From positions 372,001 to 436,000 of the forward strand of contig NZ_JACIDN010000002.1 of the NCBI RefSeq assembly GCF_014196345.1: 64,000 nt of DNA, given 5' to 3'. Positions 17,301 through 26,208 of this stretch are shown piece by piece. The notes under the pieces are model-generated. The model saw nothing but the letters and a program-made list of their open reading frames with translations, ran no database searches and had not been told where the DNA came from. Source of the DNA: Methylobacterium brachythecii (GTDB taxonomy: Bacteria; Pseudomonadota; Alphaproteobacteria; Rhizobiales; Beijerinckiaceae). The number at the start of each line of letters is the position of its first letter. Position 1 is the stretch's first letter. Both the position numbers and the translations under genes were made by a program.

Positions 17301-17795
17301 GGCCCGGCGGTTGAGGTCGGCGGCGATCTCGCTCCAGGGCGCGACGAAGCTGCCCTTCGCGGTCTCGCGCACGTAGTCGGCGATCTCGAAGCGGTGCCCG
17401 ACGGCGACGAAGCGCGAGATCGTCTCCTCGCGCTGCTCGTCGGAACGCGCCGCGAGCGCGAGGCCGACGGAAACGATGCGCCCGCTCGCTTCGTTCTCGA
17501 AGGTCAGGGCGATGATCGTCTCGCAGGATTCGCGCGTCGGCCGACCGCCCTCGGCGGGATCGCTGATCCAGCCGAGGCAATAGTCGCGCACCGTGCGCGA
17601 GGAGCGGCCCGAGGCGGACGCGTTGAGCGCGAGGCGGCTGGCATTGTTGCCCGCGAGAACGGTGCCCACCGCGTCGAAGATCGTCGACTTGCCTGCGCCC
17701 GTCGGCCCCACTAGCGCAGCCGCGCCCCGGATCCGGATCTGCTGACGGCGGATCAGGTACCAGTTGGAGAGCGCGATGTCGGTGAGAAGATACAA
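14352..17795 (-). CDS. MukB/JetC-like SMC ATPase, orphan
   Basis: 1147 aa. Walker A G-P-T-G-A-G-K-S-T at 30-38, long coiled coils at about 240-470 and 620-900, and a central hinge-like region near 470-560 (I-I-D-P-A-W-G-P-A-L-E-G-L-L-G-G). An S-G-G-E signature lies at about 1017, then Walker B L-C-L-L-D-E-A-F-S-K-L-D at about 1052-1063. This is the architecture of MukB/MksB and JetC proteins, ring-forming ATPases that load on DNA for condensation or for plasmid restriction (Wadjet). Companion genes (jetA, jetB, jetD, mukE/F-like) are absent on both sides. SbcC-like nuclease support is an alternative role. Confidence 0.82.
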   Translation of the reverse strand: MYLLTDIALSNWYLIRRQQIRIRGAAALVGPTGAGKSTIFDAVGTVLAGNNASRLALNASASGRSSRTVRDYCLGWISDPAEGGRPTRESCETIIALTFENEASGRIVSVGLALAARSDEQREETISRFVAVGHRFEIADYVRETAKGSFVAPWSEIAADLNRRAERFEQFRSSGERFTTEVLALMREGAPAPEPRHFLRTFANAVAFKPIFDPSAFVKSFVLEPAPLDVERIRQSVENWRRLCETIEELETRLSHLRRIVGRYEAWADASLAVALDEMRATSADLRRRIVDWTSARARLVETGDALRIARESVATSQGFVREIDAEIAQRKAMIVGSAAEGRLAASNAGLAMVARDRRDLGARVSELVSLVQEAGKLAAVSAIVRSSEPEAARLIEACARSGLRRDAPPEDTLRADGVLGRLITGLAELPDIASTLDEAAEDLAVRARTQEREAQALSAAFSSGHASAGRLSPHTLAFRDELARIGIDATPICELAEIIDPAWGPALEGLLGGAREALVVEPDRLNKAFGLLEQQKARFYRCLLVKTTDTARRTARRFDDGPLGLIECQSDHAEAFLAARLGGYDLAPNDAALAHMSRAVAPSGRSTSGMAYSVVRPVQLMMTRGQRGPTAEGRRNLESVVEEARRLRTEATVMREAARTAASLRARLSTATLDVAALRDEADAIEGRRRSLTTEHEQLRQADTGALEAEIKELTKERSAYLTELIQVLEPKRDGLLAEEAGLKAKLGSAKDAAQAALGARRQAHARWAGGDSLRIRLARGESLDPAVLRQMRADLAGLDSKELAAVASAARASVRSEIETARTEGRAAERDLAEYCVQRRIDNPLGREEATASFGYAWARREFESVEGHELRRYREQAERANREMRRLTTEDLLTRLADRFERVRNRLDALNERLSSQKFTGQTYAFEAVVDRRYAAVHALATEVARSPDAAQAVLPEVEDGPLSAAMEEISALIAGEESAARLADYRNYFVYEIGMRDGAGNRTTLSNRATRGSGGEAQAPFYVAIAASLASAYYPGDRPGHEHPGLGLCLLDEAFSKLDVRNSQALVDLFRAWGLQLLIAAPEDKRTTLTEVMDTIVTVYKSPDLASVRIESEHPLEAAKRALAAINPERQGIEAFRVSDAAE

Positions 17796-18035
17796 AAGGC
17801 GTTCGGCCGATGGAGGCTCGGCAGCGACACATGCCGCGCGGGTTCGCGGGCGAGGACGATGCGCCGTGAATGGAGGCTGTTTGCCAGAGCTACAGGATTC
17901 GAGCGCCCGGCGGGAGTCACCTCAAAGACAGCGTCCCCCGAATCGCGCCGTCGCGGGGCCGGAGCGGGCTTGACCGGACAAGCGTAGCGGTTTCAATGCG
18001 ATCCCGTTCGACGCTTGGCACAGGAGGCGACGACC

Positions 18036-18470
18036 ATGAAGCGGCGCGCGATCCTGCTTGCCCTCGGCCTCGGCCTGACGGGCTGCACCGGGTTCGAATA
18101 CATCTCGAAGACCTACGTCTCGCTGCCCGTGCAGGTCGTCACGATCGGCTGCAACGAGCCCTACGAGGTCTACGACAACCGCCAGCGCCGGCGGATGCTG
18201 GTCGTCTCGAACTCGCTCAGGGAAGTCGCGGGCTGCGGCATCGGCGAGCGCAACGAGGGCCGCGACCCGAAGGCCTCGCGCGCCGAACGCTTCCGCACGG
18301 CCGCCCGCGCCTTCCTCGACGAGACGGTCCGCGAGGATTGCCAGGTGAAGGGCGAGACGGTGTTCACCGACCTGCAGACCGAATTCGCCTATACCTGCGA
18401 TGCGCCGGTCGAGCCGCGCGGCACGATCACCCCGCGCCTGCCGGGCCGCACCAAAATCTCGCCGCGCTGA
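18036..18470 (+). CDS. lipoprotein, hypothetical
   Basis: 144 aa, ATG 18036 with AGGAGG nine bases upstream. Lipobox L-T-G-C at about residues 14-17 (MKRRAILLALGLGLTGCTGF), so it should be lipidated. The mature domain has paired cysteines (T-I-G-C-N, A-G-C-G-I, E-D-C-Q and Y-T-C-D) that could form two disulphides. No family recognised. The 220 bp upstream, between it and the SMC-like gene, hold no gene. Confidence 0.75.
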   Translation: MKRRAILLALGLGLTGCTGFEYISKTYVSLPVQVVTIGCNEPYEVYDNRQRRRMLVVSNSLREVAGCGIGERNEGRDPKASRAERFRTAARAFLDETVREDCQVKGETVFTDLQTEFAYTCDAPVEPRGTITPRLPGRTKISPR

Positions 18471-18485
18471 TCGCGCGGTCTCGGG

Positions 18486-18540
18486 CTAGAGCACGCTGCG
18501 AAAAAGTGGAAACGGTTTTTCGCGCCAAACATGCTCTAAC
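18486..18540. repeat. rhizobial-type intergenic palindromic repeat
   Basis: Outer arms TAGAGCACG (18487-18495) and CATGCTCTA (18530-18538) enclose GCGAAAAA (18498-18505) and TTTTTCGC (18516-18523) around GTGGAAAC. The AGAGCA...GTGGAAAC...TGCTCT layout resembles short mosaic repeats dispersed between genes in Rhizobiales. It lies just after the lipoprotein stop and may also act as a terminator. Confidence 0.65.
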
Positions 18541-18550
18541 TCATTGAATC

Positions 18551-18599
18551 GATCATGTTTTCTGAGTTTTGATCGGTTCAATCAAAACTCAGCATGATC
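18551..18599. repeat. long hairpin between convergent genes
   Basis: GATCATG (18551-18557) pairs with CATGATC (18593-18599), and CTGAGTTTTGAT (18562-18573) with ATCAAAACTCAG (18581-18592): 19 paired bases, one four-base bulge and a 7-nt loop. The right edge overlaps the stop of the reverse-strand gene at 18599. It could be part of the preceding repeat family or a bidirectional terminator. Confidence 0.65.
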
Positions 18600-18832
18600 T
18601 AGAGGTCTTCGCTGCCTGCGGGAAACGTCCGCTCCGTCGCGTCTCCCGCCGCGGCGAGCAGCGCCCGCGCGAAGGCGCGCGCCTCGGTCTTGTCGAGGCT
18701 GAGCACCGCCGTCACCGGCTGACCGCTGAGATCCGGCAGGCCGAGCTCGAGCCGCACGCCGTCCCCTTCGGCCCGGGCCAGCAGGCTCCAGCCACGTTCA
18801 CCCGCCGAAGATCCGCCGCTCGGCCCCGTCAT
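18599..18832 (-). CDS. small hypothetical protein
   Basis: 77 aa from ATG 18832, chosen over an upstream start at 18859 because GGAGGAAACGACG precedes it with ideal spacing. The product is soluble and acidic, with predicted beta strands (W-S-L-L-A-R-A-E-G-D-G-V-R-L-E-L) and a helix (A-R-A-F-A-R-A-L-L-A-A-A-G). No family recognised. It is divergent from the Fae-like gene, about 170 bp apart. Confidence 0.6.
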   Translation of the reverse strand: MTGPSGGSSAGERGWSLLARAEGDGVRLELGLPDLSGQPVTAVLSLDKTEARAFARALLAAAGDATERTFPAGSEDL

Positions 18833-18999
18833 CGTCGTTTCCTCCGCCCGCCTCTGCATGACCGATCGAGGCGACAGAGGCCAGAGCGCCCCGGGGAATG
18901 CCCACCGGACGATTGACGGGCAAGGCCCGGGATGGTGTCTGCGCCGGGCTCGCGCCGGTCACCGGCGCATCCCGACATTCCAAGCAGGACGCGACGACG

Positions 19000-19539
19000 A
19001 TGGCCGAGATCTGGTTCCGCACGGGCGAGGCGACGGTGCTCGCCGCCGAGGGTCAATTCACCGACGCGATGCCCGAGGTGCTGATCGGCTCGACCCGTGG
19101 GCCCGTCGGCAACGCCTTCGCCGGCATGCTCGGTCAGGTCCAGGGCCATACCCGCATGTTCGTGGTGCGCGACCTCAACCAGCTCGTGCGCCCGTCCACG
19201 ATGATGACCACCAAGGTCACGATCCACACGGCCGAATATGCCGAGCTGCTCGGCGGCGTGGTACAGGCCGCCACGGGCGACGCGATCATCGATTGCGTGA
19301 TCGAGGGCATCCTGCCCAAGGACGGGCTCGACGAGCTCTGCATGATCATCACGATCTGGCTCGACGAGCGCTGCGCCAAGGACGAGAACCTCGACCGCAA
19401 GGACCTCTATCGCACCAATTACGAGGCGACGAAGCTCGCCATCGCCCGCGCCATCAAGGGCGAGCCGACGATCGACGAGCTCATCGCCAACCGCAAGACG
19501 GTGAAGCACTACGCCCTGGAAGACGTGATCGACTACTGA
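19000..19539 (+). CDS. formaldehyde-activating enzyme (Fae) family paralogue
   Basis: 179 aa from ATG 19000; an in-frame upstream start (18898) gives atypical residues. Fae landmarks: R-T-G-E-A, L-I-G-S-T-R-G-P, N-A-F, a K-V-T-I-H core, E-G-I-L-P and N-Y-E-A-T-K-L-A-I-A-R-A-I-K-G-E-P. Canonical Fae joins formaldehyde to tetrahydromethanopterin in methylotrophs. Here the histidine that precedes the I-I-G-P-R-G motif in standard Fae is replaced by Met (D-A-M-P-E-V-L-I-G). It is therefore probably one of the divergent Fae2/Fae3-type paralogues, possibly binding or sensing rather than catalytic. Its stop overlaps the convergent cyclase gene by 7 bp. Confidence 0.85.
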   Translation: MAEIWFRTGEATVLAAEGQFTDAMPEVLIGSTRGPVGNAFAGMLGQVQGHTRMFVVRDLNQLVRPSTMMTTKVTIHTAEYAELLGGVVQAATGDAIIDCVIEGILPKDGLDELCMIITIWLDERCAKDENLDRKDLYRTNYEATKLAIARAIKGEPTIDELIANRKTVKHYALEDVIDY

Positions 19540-20756
19540 CTGGTCGCTGCTGCCGGCACGCTCCGGTCGAGCCCCGGTAGGGTCCAGAGCCGCTGCGGCC
19601 GGGCGAGCCCGCGCAGCGGCACCGTGCCGACCTCCTCGAGCGCGTCCGCGCAGCGGGCGGCGAAGGCATCCGAGATCAGAAGCGGGTGGCCGAGGCTCTG
19701 GCATTGGCCCTCGATCCGGCTCGCCTCGTTGACGGCGCGGCCGATCAGCGTGAAGTCGAGCCGTCGCCCGGTGCCGACATTGCCGTAGACCACCTCGCCG
19801 AAATGCAGGACGAGATCGGCGGGCAGCTCCGGCTGGCCCGCCGCCCTGCGCCGGGCATTGAGGGCGTCGTTGGCGGCGAGGGCATCCATGGCGGCCGCGA
19901 GCGCCTGCCGGCAGACGCTGCACGGCAGCTCGTCGGCGTCGGGCACCCTGAAGGCCGCCAGAAAACCGTCTCCGAGAAACTTCAGGATCTCTCCGCCCTG
20001 CCCCGTGACAGGGTCGCCCAACGCATCGAAATGCTCGTTGAGCCACGTCACCATGTCGAGGGGATCGGAGCGGTCCGACAGGGCGGTGAAGCCGCGCAGA
20101 TCCGCGAGCAGGATCGCCGCCGAGACCGTGCGGCCCTGGCCGCGCCGGACGTTTCCTTCGAGCACCTGCCCGGCCGTCACCGGCCCGACATAAGTACCGA
20201 GAACCTCGCGCAGCGTGTGTGCGAGGCTGAGCCGGGCGAGCGCGAGGCCGAGCGTCGGCAGGATGGCCTCGATCACCGAGACGGAATCCTCGTCGAAGCC
20301 GCCCGCTTCCCGCGTCGCGAAGGACAGGGCGACTCCGCGCAGGGCGAGGCCCGGCGCGAAGGTCACGAGGTGCAGGAGGTAGTCCGTCCCGCCCTTGTCG
20401 CGCAGCTCGTGCAGGATCGGGAAATCCTCGCCGTTGCGCAGGGCTTCGAGCCGGTAGCGCACCGAGTGCTCGCCGCTCTCCAGGAGGGCGAAGATCGGGC
20501 TGCGCAGCCACATCGCCTCATCCTGCTCGTGCGGGATGAAGGTCAGGGTCATGCCCTCCTGCGCGTACCAGGTCAGGCCGACGCCGCGATGGGTCGGATC
20601 GATGGTCGGGCCGGAGACGCTGGCGCGCCAGAGCGGCACGCCCGCTTGGCAGAGGGCGTTGCAGAGACCATCGAGCAGGGCCTCGCCGTCGTCGCTGGCT
20701 GTGGCGCGCTCGGTGATCCAGTCGCGGAGCCGCGCCGAGAGCCGTTCCGTCTCCAT
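19533..20756 (-). CDS. soluble class III adenylate/guanylate cyclase
   Basis: 407 aa from ATG 20756 (METERLSARLRDWI...). The N-terminal half (about 1-185) is a sensor-like domain without membrane helices, containing G-L-T-W-Y and F-A-P-G-L-A-L-R-G-V-A-L-S-F, probably GAF-like. The catalytic domain (about 205-370) keeps both metal aspartates (L-A-D-L-R-G-F and F-L-G-D-G-F), the substrate Lys in L-K-F-L-G-D, Thr in D-F-T-L-I-G and N-E-A-S-R: class IIIb, like the membrane cyclase at 11857. Likely cAMP synthesis on an intracellular cue. The C-terminal stop overlaps the convergent Fae-like gene. Confidence 0.85.
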   Translation of the reverse strand: METERLSARLRDWITERATASDDGEALLDGLCNALCQAGVPLWRASVSGPTIDPTHRGVGLTWYAQEGMTLTFIPHEQDEAMWLRSPIFALLESGEHSVRYRLEALRNGEDFPILHELRDKGGTDYLLHLVTFAPGLALRGVALSFATREAGGFDEDSVSVIEAILPTLGLALARLSLAHTLREVLGTYVGPVTAGQVLEGNVRRGQGRTVSAAILLADLRGFTALSDRSDPLDMVTWLNEHFDALGDPVTGQGGEILKFLGDGFLAAFRVPDADELPCSVCRQALAAAMDALAANDALNARRRAAGQPELPADLVLHFGEVVYGNVGTGRRLDFTLIGRAVNEASRIEGQCQSLGHPLLISDAFAARCADALEEVGTVPLRGLARPQRLWTLPGLDRSVPAAATSQ

Positions 20757-20829
20757 TCCCTCCGGCAATCCTTTCCCGCCTATGCAACCCGGGTCTGTTC
20801 GCACGATTCAAGTCGCGCGTGAAACGGAC

Positions 20830-22731
<1,902 letters not shown>

Positions 22732-22915
22732 GCGGTGATACAACCAAGTGAGCGTGAGCGCCTGACTTAAGCCTTCCCGGCGCCAAACCAAGGCGCAGGC
22801 GATGCCACAGGCTCGACCCGGCCGCCCGGCATGAAGCGCGGCCGGCAGCGCGTTCCCTTCCGCGAGCGGTCCGCTACATCGTCGGGCATCGGGCAAAACG
22901 CCGACGGAGCGGTGC

Positions 22916-23812
22916 GTGGCCAATCCCTACGAAGTCTTGGGCGTAGCGAAATCGGCCTCGGACGGAGAGATCCGCAGCGCCTATCGCAAGCTCGCCAAGA
23001 CCTTCCATCCCGATCTCAACCCCGGCGACAAGGCGGCCGAAGACAAGTTCAAGGACGTCGCAAGCGCCTACGACCTCCTCGGTGACGCCGACAAGCGCAA
23101 GCGCTTCGATGCCGGCGAGATCGACGAGACCGGGGCGGAGCGACCACAGCAGCGCTACTACCGCGATTATGCGAGCGAGGCGGGGCATGCCTACGCGAGC
23201 GATTCCGGCTTCGCCGATTACATGGACGGTGACGACGCGTTCGCCGAGTTGCTGCGGCGCAGCCAGCAGGCGCGCGCGAACCGCCGCGGACCGGACATTC
23301 GCTACACGCTGCCGATCCCCTTCGTGGACTCGATCACCGGCGCCAATACGCGGCTGACCCTGCCCGAAGGCGGCACGCTCGACGTGACGATCCCGCCCGG
23401 CCTGATCGACGGACAGGTTCTGCGCCTGCGGGGCAAGGGCGGCCCCGGCACCGGCACGGGCGGTCCGGGCGACGCGCTGATCGAGGTCGAGGTTCGGCCC
23501 GATCCCCGCTTCGAGCGCGACGGCGACGACATCTCCATCGAGTTGCCGATCTCGCTGACCGAGGCCGTTCTCGGCGGGAAGGTCCGTGTCCCGACGCCAA
23601 CGGGTGAGGTCACCATGTCGGTGCCGAAAGGCGCGAGTACCGGCGCCCGGCTGCGTCTCAAGGGCAAGGGTGCGCCTCGCCGCGAGGGCGGTCACGGCGA
23701 CGAGTACGTCAAGCTCAAGATCGTCCTGCCCCAGCCGCCGGATCCGGCGCTCGAATCCTTCGTCGAAGGATGGGAAGCAGGCAAATCGTTCAACCCGCGT
23801 GAGGGTCGGTGA
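22916..23812 (+). CDS. cbpA: J-domain chaperone CbpA (DnaJ-like, no zinc finger)
   Basis: 298 aa from a GTG start. J domain at residues 1-66 with H-P-D at 31-33, a short Tyr-rich linker, then two DnaJ C-terminal beta domains (D-I-R-Y-T-L-P-I at about 124, then V-P-K-G-A-S-T-G). The Cys-rich zinc-finger domain is absent, which distinguishes CbpA from DnaJ. It stimulates DnaK and binds substrates or DNA in the cytoplasm. The stop overlaps the start of cbpM (GTGA at 23809-23812), the classical cbpA-cbpM arrangement. Confidence 0.92.
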   Translation: MANPYEVLGVAKSASDGEIRSAYRKLAKTFHPDLNPGDKAAEDKFKDVASAYDLLGDADKRKRFDAGEIDETGAERPQQRYYRDYASEAGHAYASDSGFADYMDGDDAFAELLRRSQQARANRRGPDIRYTLPIPFVDSITGANTRLTLPEGGTLDVTIPPGLIDGQVLRLRGKGGPGTGTGGPGDALIEVEVRPDPRFERDGDDISIELPISLTEAVLGGKVRVPTPTGEVTMSVPKGASTGARLRLKGKGAPRREGGHGDEYVKLKIVLPQPPDPALESFVEGWEAGKSFNPREGR

Positions 23813-23814
23813 TC

Positions 23815-24093
23815 ATGAAGCGCGAGGAATTCCTGACACGCTCGGGCCTCGAGGTCCGCACGCTCGAAATTTGGCTCGAGCAGCGCTGGCTTCTGCCGGA
23901 CGCCGAAGACGTCGAGGCCGGCTTCTCGGACATCGACGTCGCGCGGGCGCATTTCATCCGCGATCTCCAGGGCGGTCTCGGCGTGAACGACCCGGGCATC
24001 GACGTGATCCTTCACCTCGTCGATCAGTTGCATGGGCTCCGGAGGGCATTTTCTGAGTTGAAAGAAGGCCAGAGCGGCCCGGGCAACGAGTGA
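23815..24093 (+). CDS. cbpM: CbpM-like chaperone modulator
   Basis: 92 aa from ATG 23815; a GTG at 23809 in frame would overlap cbpA by four bases. It starts MKREEFLTRSGLEVRTLEIW, the MerR-like helical fold of CbpM, with acidic/aromatic residues E-I-W-L-E-Q-R-W-L at about 18-26 and a helical C-terminal half. CbpM binds the J domain of CbpA and inhibits both DnaK stimulation and DNA binding. Identification rests on fold-like pattern plus position directly behind cbpA. Confidence 0.82.
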   Translation: MKREEFLTRSGLEVRTLEIWLEQRWLLPDAEDVEAGFSDIDVARAHFIRDLQGGLGVNDPGIDVILHLVDQLHGLRRAFSELKEGQSGPGNE

Positions 24094-24106
24094 TCCATGT
24101 CCGTCC

Positions 24107-24199
24107 CCGTCATTGCGAGCGCAGCGAAGCAATCCAGAGCCGCACCCGCAAACGTTGGCGCGTCGGCCCTGGATTGCTTCGCTGCGCTCGCAATGACGG
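24107..24199. repeat. perfect 31-bp inverted repeat (REP-like intergenic element)
   Basis: The left arm 24107-24137 (CCGTCATTGCGAGCGCAGCG...) and right arm 24169-24199 are exact reverse complements, 31 bp each, around a 31-nt loop. The core CGTCATTGCGAGCG...GAAGCAATCCAG is a palindrome seen repeatedly in alphaproteobacterial intergenic DNA. It lies between cbpM and trmL and could stop read-through. Confidence 0.9.
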
Positions 24200-24238
24200 A
24201 GGAGGCTGAGATAAGCATCATCGGCTAAGCCTGACCCG

Positions 24239-24688
24239 ATGCTCCGACTCGCCCTCTACCAACCCGACATCCCCCAAAACACCGGCACCATGCTGCGCAT
24301 GGCGGCTTGCCTCGGCGTGGCCGTCGAGATCATCGAGCCCGCGGGGTTCGACGTCTCGGACCGGAACCTGCGGCGGTCGGGGCTCGATTATCTCGACCAC
24401 GTCGCGATCACGCGCCACCGCTCCTGGACGGCCTTCGAAGAGTGGCGGCGGCGAGCCGGCATCCGGCTGGTGCTCGCCACCACTTCCGGCGCCGTGCCCT
24501 ACACGGCACACGGCTTTCGCGATGGCGACTGCATCCTGATGGGCCGCGAGTCGGCCGGCGTGCCCGAAGCCGTGCACGCGGCGGCCGATACCCGGATCGT
24601 GGTTCCGATCCGGGAGGGGATGCGCTCGCTCAACGTCGCTGTGGCCGCCGCGATGATCCTCGGCGAGGCGATCCGGCAGGTCGGCTAG
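24239..24688 (+). CDS. trmL: tRNA (cytidine(34)-2'-O)-methyltransferase TrmL
   Basis: 149 aa, the minimal SPOUT/SpoU methyltransferase length. N terminus M-L-R-L-A-L-Y-Q-P-D-I-P-Q-N-T-G-T (motif 1, with the Asn/Gly seen in the family), then I-L-M-G-R-E-S-A-G-V-P (motif 2) and I-P/V-P-I-R-E-G-M-R-S-L-N-V-A-V-A-A-A (motif 3, trefoil knot). It 2'-O-methylates the wobble nucleotide of tRNA-Leu species using SAM. The stop overlaps the convergent M20 peptidase gene by 4 bp. Confidence 0.93.
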   Translation: MLRLALYQPDIPQNTGTMLRMAACLGVAVEIIEPAGFDVSDRNLRRSGLDYLDHVAITRHRSWTAFEEWRRRAGIRLVLATTSGAVPYTAHGFRDGDCILMGRESAGVPEAVHAAADTRIVVPIREGMRSLNVAVAAAMILGEAIRQVG

Positions 24689-26067
24689 CGGGCTGCCAGC
24701 GCCGACAGGATGCGCGCCCAGCTGCGCGTGCCCTTGTGGAAGCTTTTCAGCTCGTACTTCTCGTTCGGCGAGTGGATGCGGTCGTCGTCGAGGCCGAAGC
24801 CGATCAGTAGGGTGTCGAGGCCGAGCAGGCGCTTGAAGTCGCCGACGATCGGGATCGAGCCGCCGGCCCCCACCGCGATGGCGTCGCGGCCCCATTCCTC
24901 AGTCAGCGCAGCCTGCGCGACGCTGAGCTGCGGCATGTCATAGGGCAGTGCGATGGCGCGCGAGCCCTTGTAGCAGACGACATCGACCTTGCAGTCGGCC
25001 GGCGCGCGCTCGCGCACGAAGGCCTCGAAGTTCTTGGCAAGCTGTTCCGGATCCTGGTCGTCGACCAGGCGGAACGAGACCTTGGCGCTCGCCTGTCCCG
25101 CGATCACCGTCTTGGTGCCCTCGGCCGTGTATCCGCCGATAATGCCGTTGACATCGCAGGCGGGCCGCGACTGGATCAGCTCGATCAGCATGCGCCCGCG
25201 CTCACCGGCCGGCTCTTTGAGGCCGATCGGCCCGAGGAATTTTTCGGCCGTGAAATCGAGCCCCTTCCACTGCTCCAGCACCTCGGCCGGCGGCTCGCGC
25301 ACGCCCTCGTAGAAATCCGGGATCGTCACGCGGCCCTGGTCGTCGTGAAGCGCGGCGAGGATTTTTGACAGGACATGGATGGGGTTGGCCGCCGCACCTC
25401 CAAAAAATCCGGAATGCAGGTCGCGGTCGGCGCAGGTCACCGTCACCTCGAAATAGGCGAGGCCGCGCAGCGAGGTGGTGATCTGCGGCGTGTTCCGGTC
25501 CCACATCGAGGTGTCACAGACGAGCGCGACGTCGGCCTCCAGCCGGTCGCGGTTCTTCTCGACCCACTCGGGCAAGCCCTGCGAGCCGCTCTCCTCCGCC
25601 CCCTCGATCACGATGGTGACGGCGCAGGGAAGCTCGCCGTTCATGGCGAGATGCGCCCGGCAGGCCTCGACGAAGGTCATGACCTGCCCTTTGTCGTCCG
25701 AGGCACCGCGCGCGACGATCTGCCGGCGGTCTCCCTCACCGATCAGGCGCGGCTCGAAGGGCGGATGGGTCCAGAGGTTCAGCGGGTCGACCGGCTGGAC
25801 GTCATAATGGCCATAGAACAGAACGTGCGGCGCGCCCGGCTTCGGCTTGTGCGCGTAGACCACCGGATGGAGCGAGGTCTCCTCGACGCTGGTCTCGAAG
25901 CCCAGCGCGGTGAGGTTGCCTTCGAGCCAATGGGCCGCCTTGCGGCACTCGCCCTTGTAGGCCGAGTCCGTCGAAATCGACTCGATGCGCAGGAATTCGA
26001 ACAGCCGCTCCAGGGCGTTGTCGAGGTCCGTGTCGATGTCGTTCAGGATCGGGTCCAGCGCGGCCAT
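24685..26067 (-). CDS. M20 family metallopeptidase (dipeptidase)
   Basis: 460 aa. Zinc ligands: His and Asp in L-F-Y-G-H-Y-D-V-Q-P-V-D, D in G-A-S-D-D-K-G-Q, catalytic Glu pair in E-G-A-E-E-S-G-S, Asp in V-C-D-T-S and the C-terminal region. A dimerisation domain is inserted at about 200-320 (D-L-H-S-G-F-F-G-G-A-A). The length and W-T-H-P-P-F-E-P motif fit the carnosinase/CNDP-like dipeptidase branch rather than ArgE/DapE. Cytoplasmic, hydrolyses dipeptides or acylated amino acids. Stand-alone gene. Confidence 0.87.
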   Translation of the reverse strand: MAALDPILNDIDTDLDNALERLFEFLRIESISTDSAYKGECRKAAHWLEGNLTALGFETSVEETSLHPVVYAHKPKPGAPHVLFYGHYDVQPVDPLNLWTHPPFEPRLIGEGDRRQIVARGASDDKGQVMTFVEACRAHLAMNGELPCAVTIVIEGAEESGSQGLPEWVEKNRDRLEADVALVCDTSMWDRNTPQITTSLRGLAYFEVTVTCADRDLHSGFFGGAAANPIHVLSKILAALHDDQGRVTIPDFYEGVREPPAEVLEQWKGLDFTAEKFLGPIGLKEPAGERGRMLIELIQSRPACDVNGIIGGYTAEGTKTVIAGQASAKVSFRLVDDQDPEQLAKNFEAFVRERAPADCKVDVVCYKGSRAIALPYDMPQLSVAQAALTEEWGRDAIAVGAGGSIPIVGDFKRLLGLDTLLIGFGLDDDRIHSPNEKYELKSFHKGTRSWARILSALAAR

Positions 26068-26208
26068 GGCCTGTCCTCAAGCTCTCCGGTGTCGGGGAAG
26101 CGTTAGCCGAGGCCCGGGCGTAGCGTAACCCCGACGCGCCCGGTCGAACGCAGCGCTTGGGAACGGGGCCAGATTGGAACGGTTGTCGAAACGATCTCAC
26201 CCAACATC

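Noticed and set aside
14352..17795. Complete Wadjet (JetABCD) system
   Set aside because: Only the JetC-like gene is present; flanking genes are unrelated.
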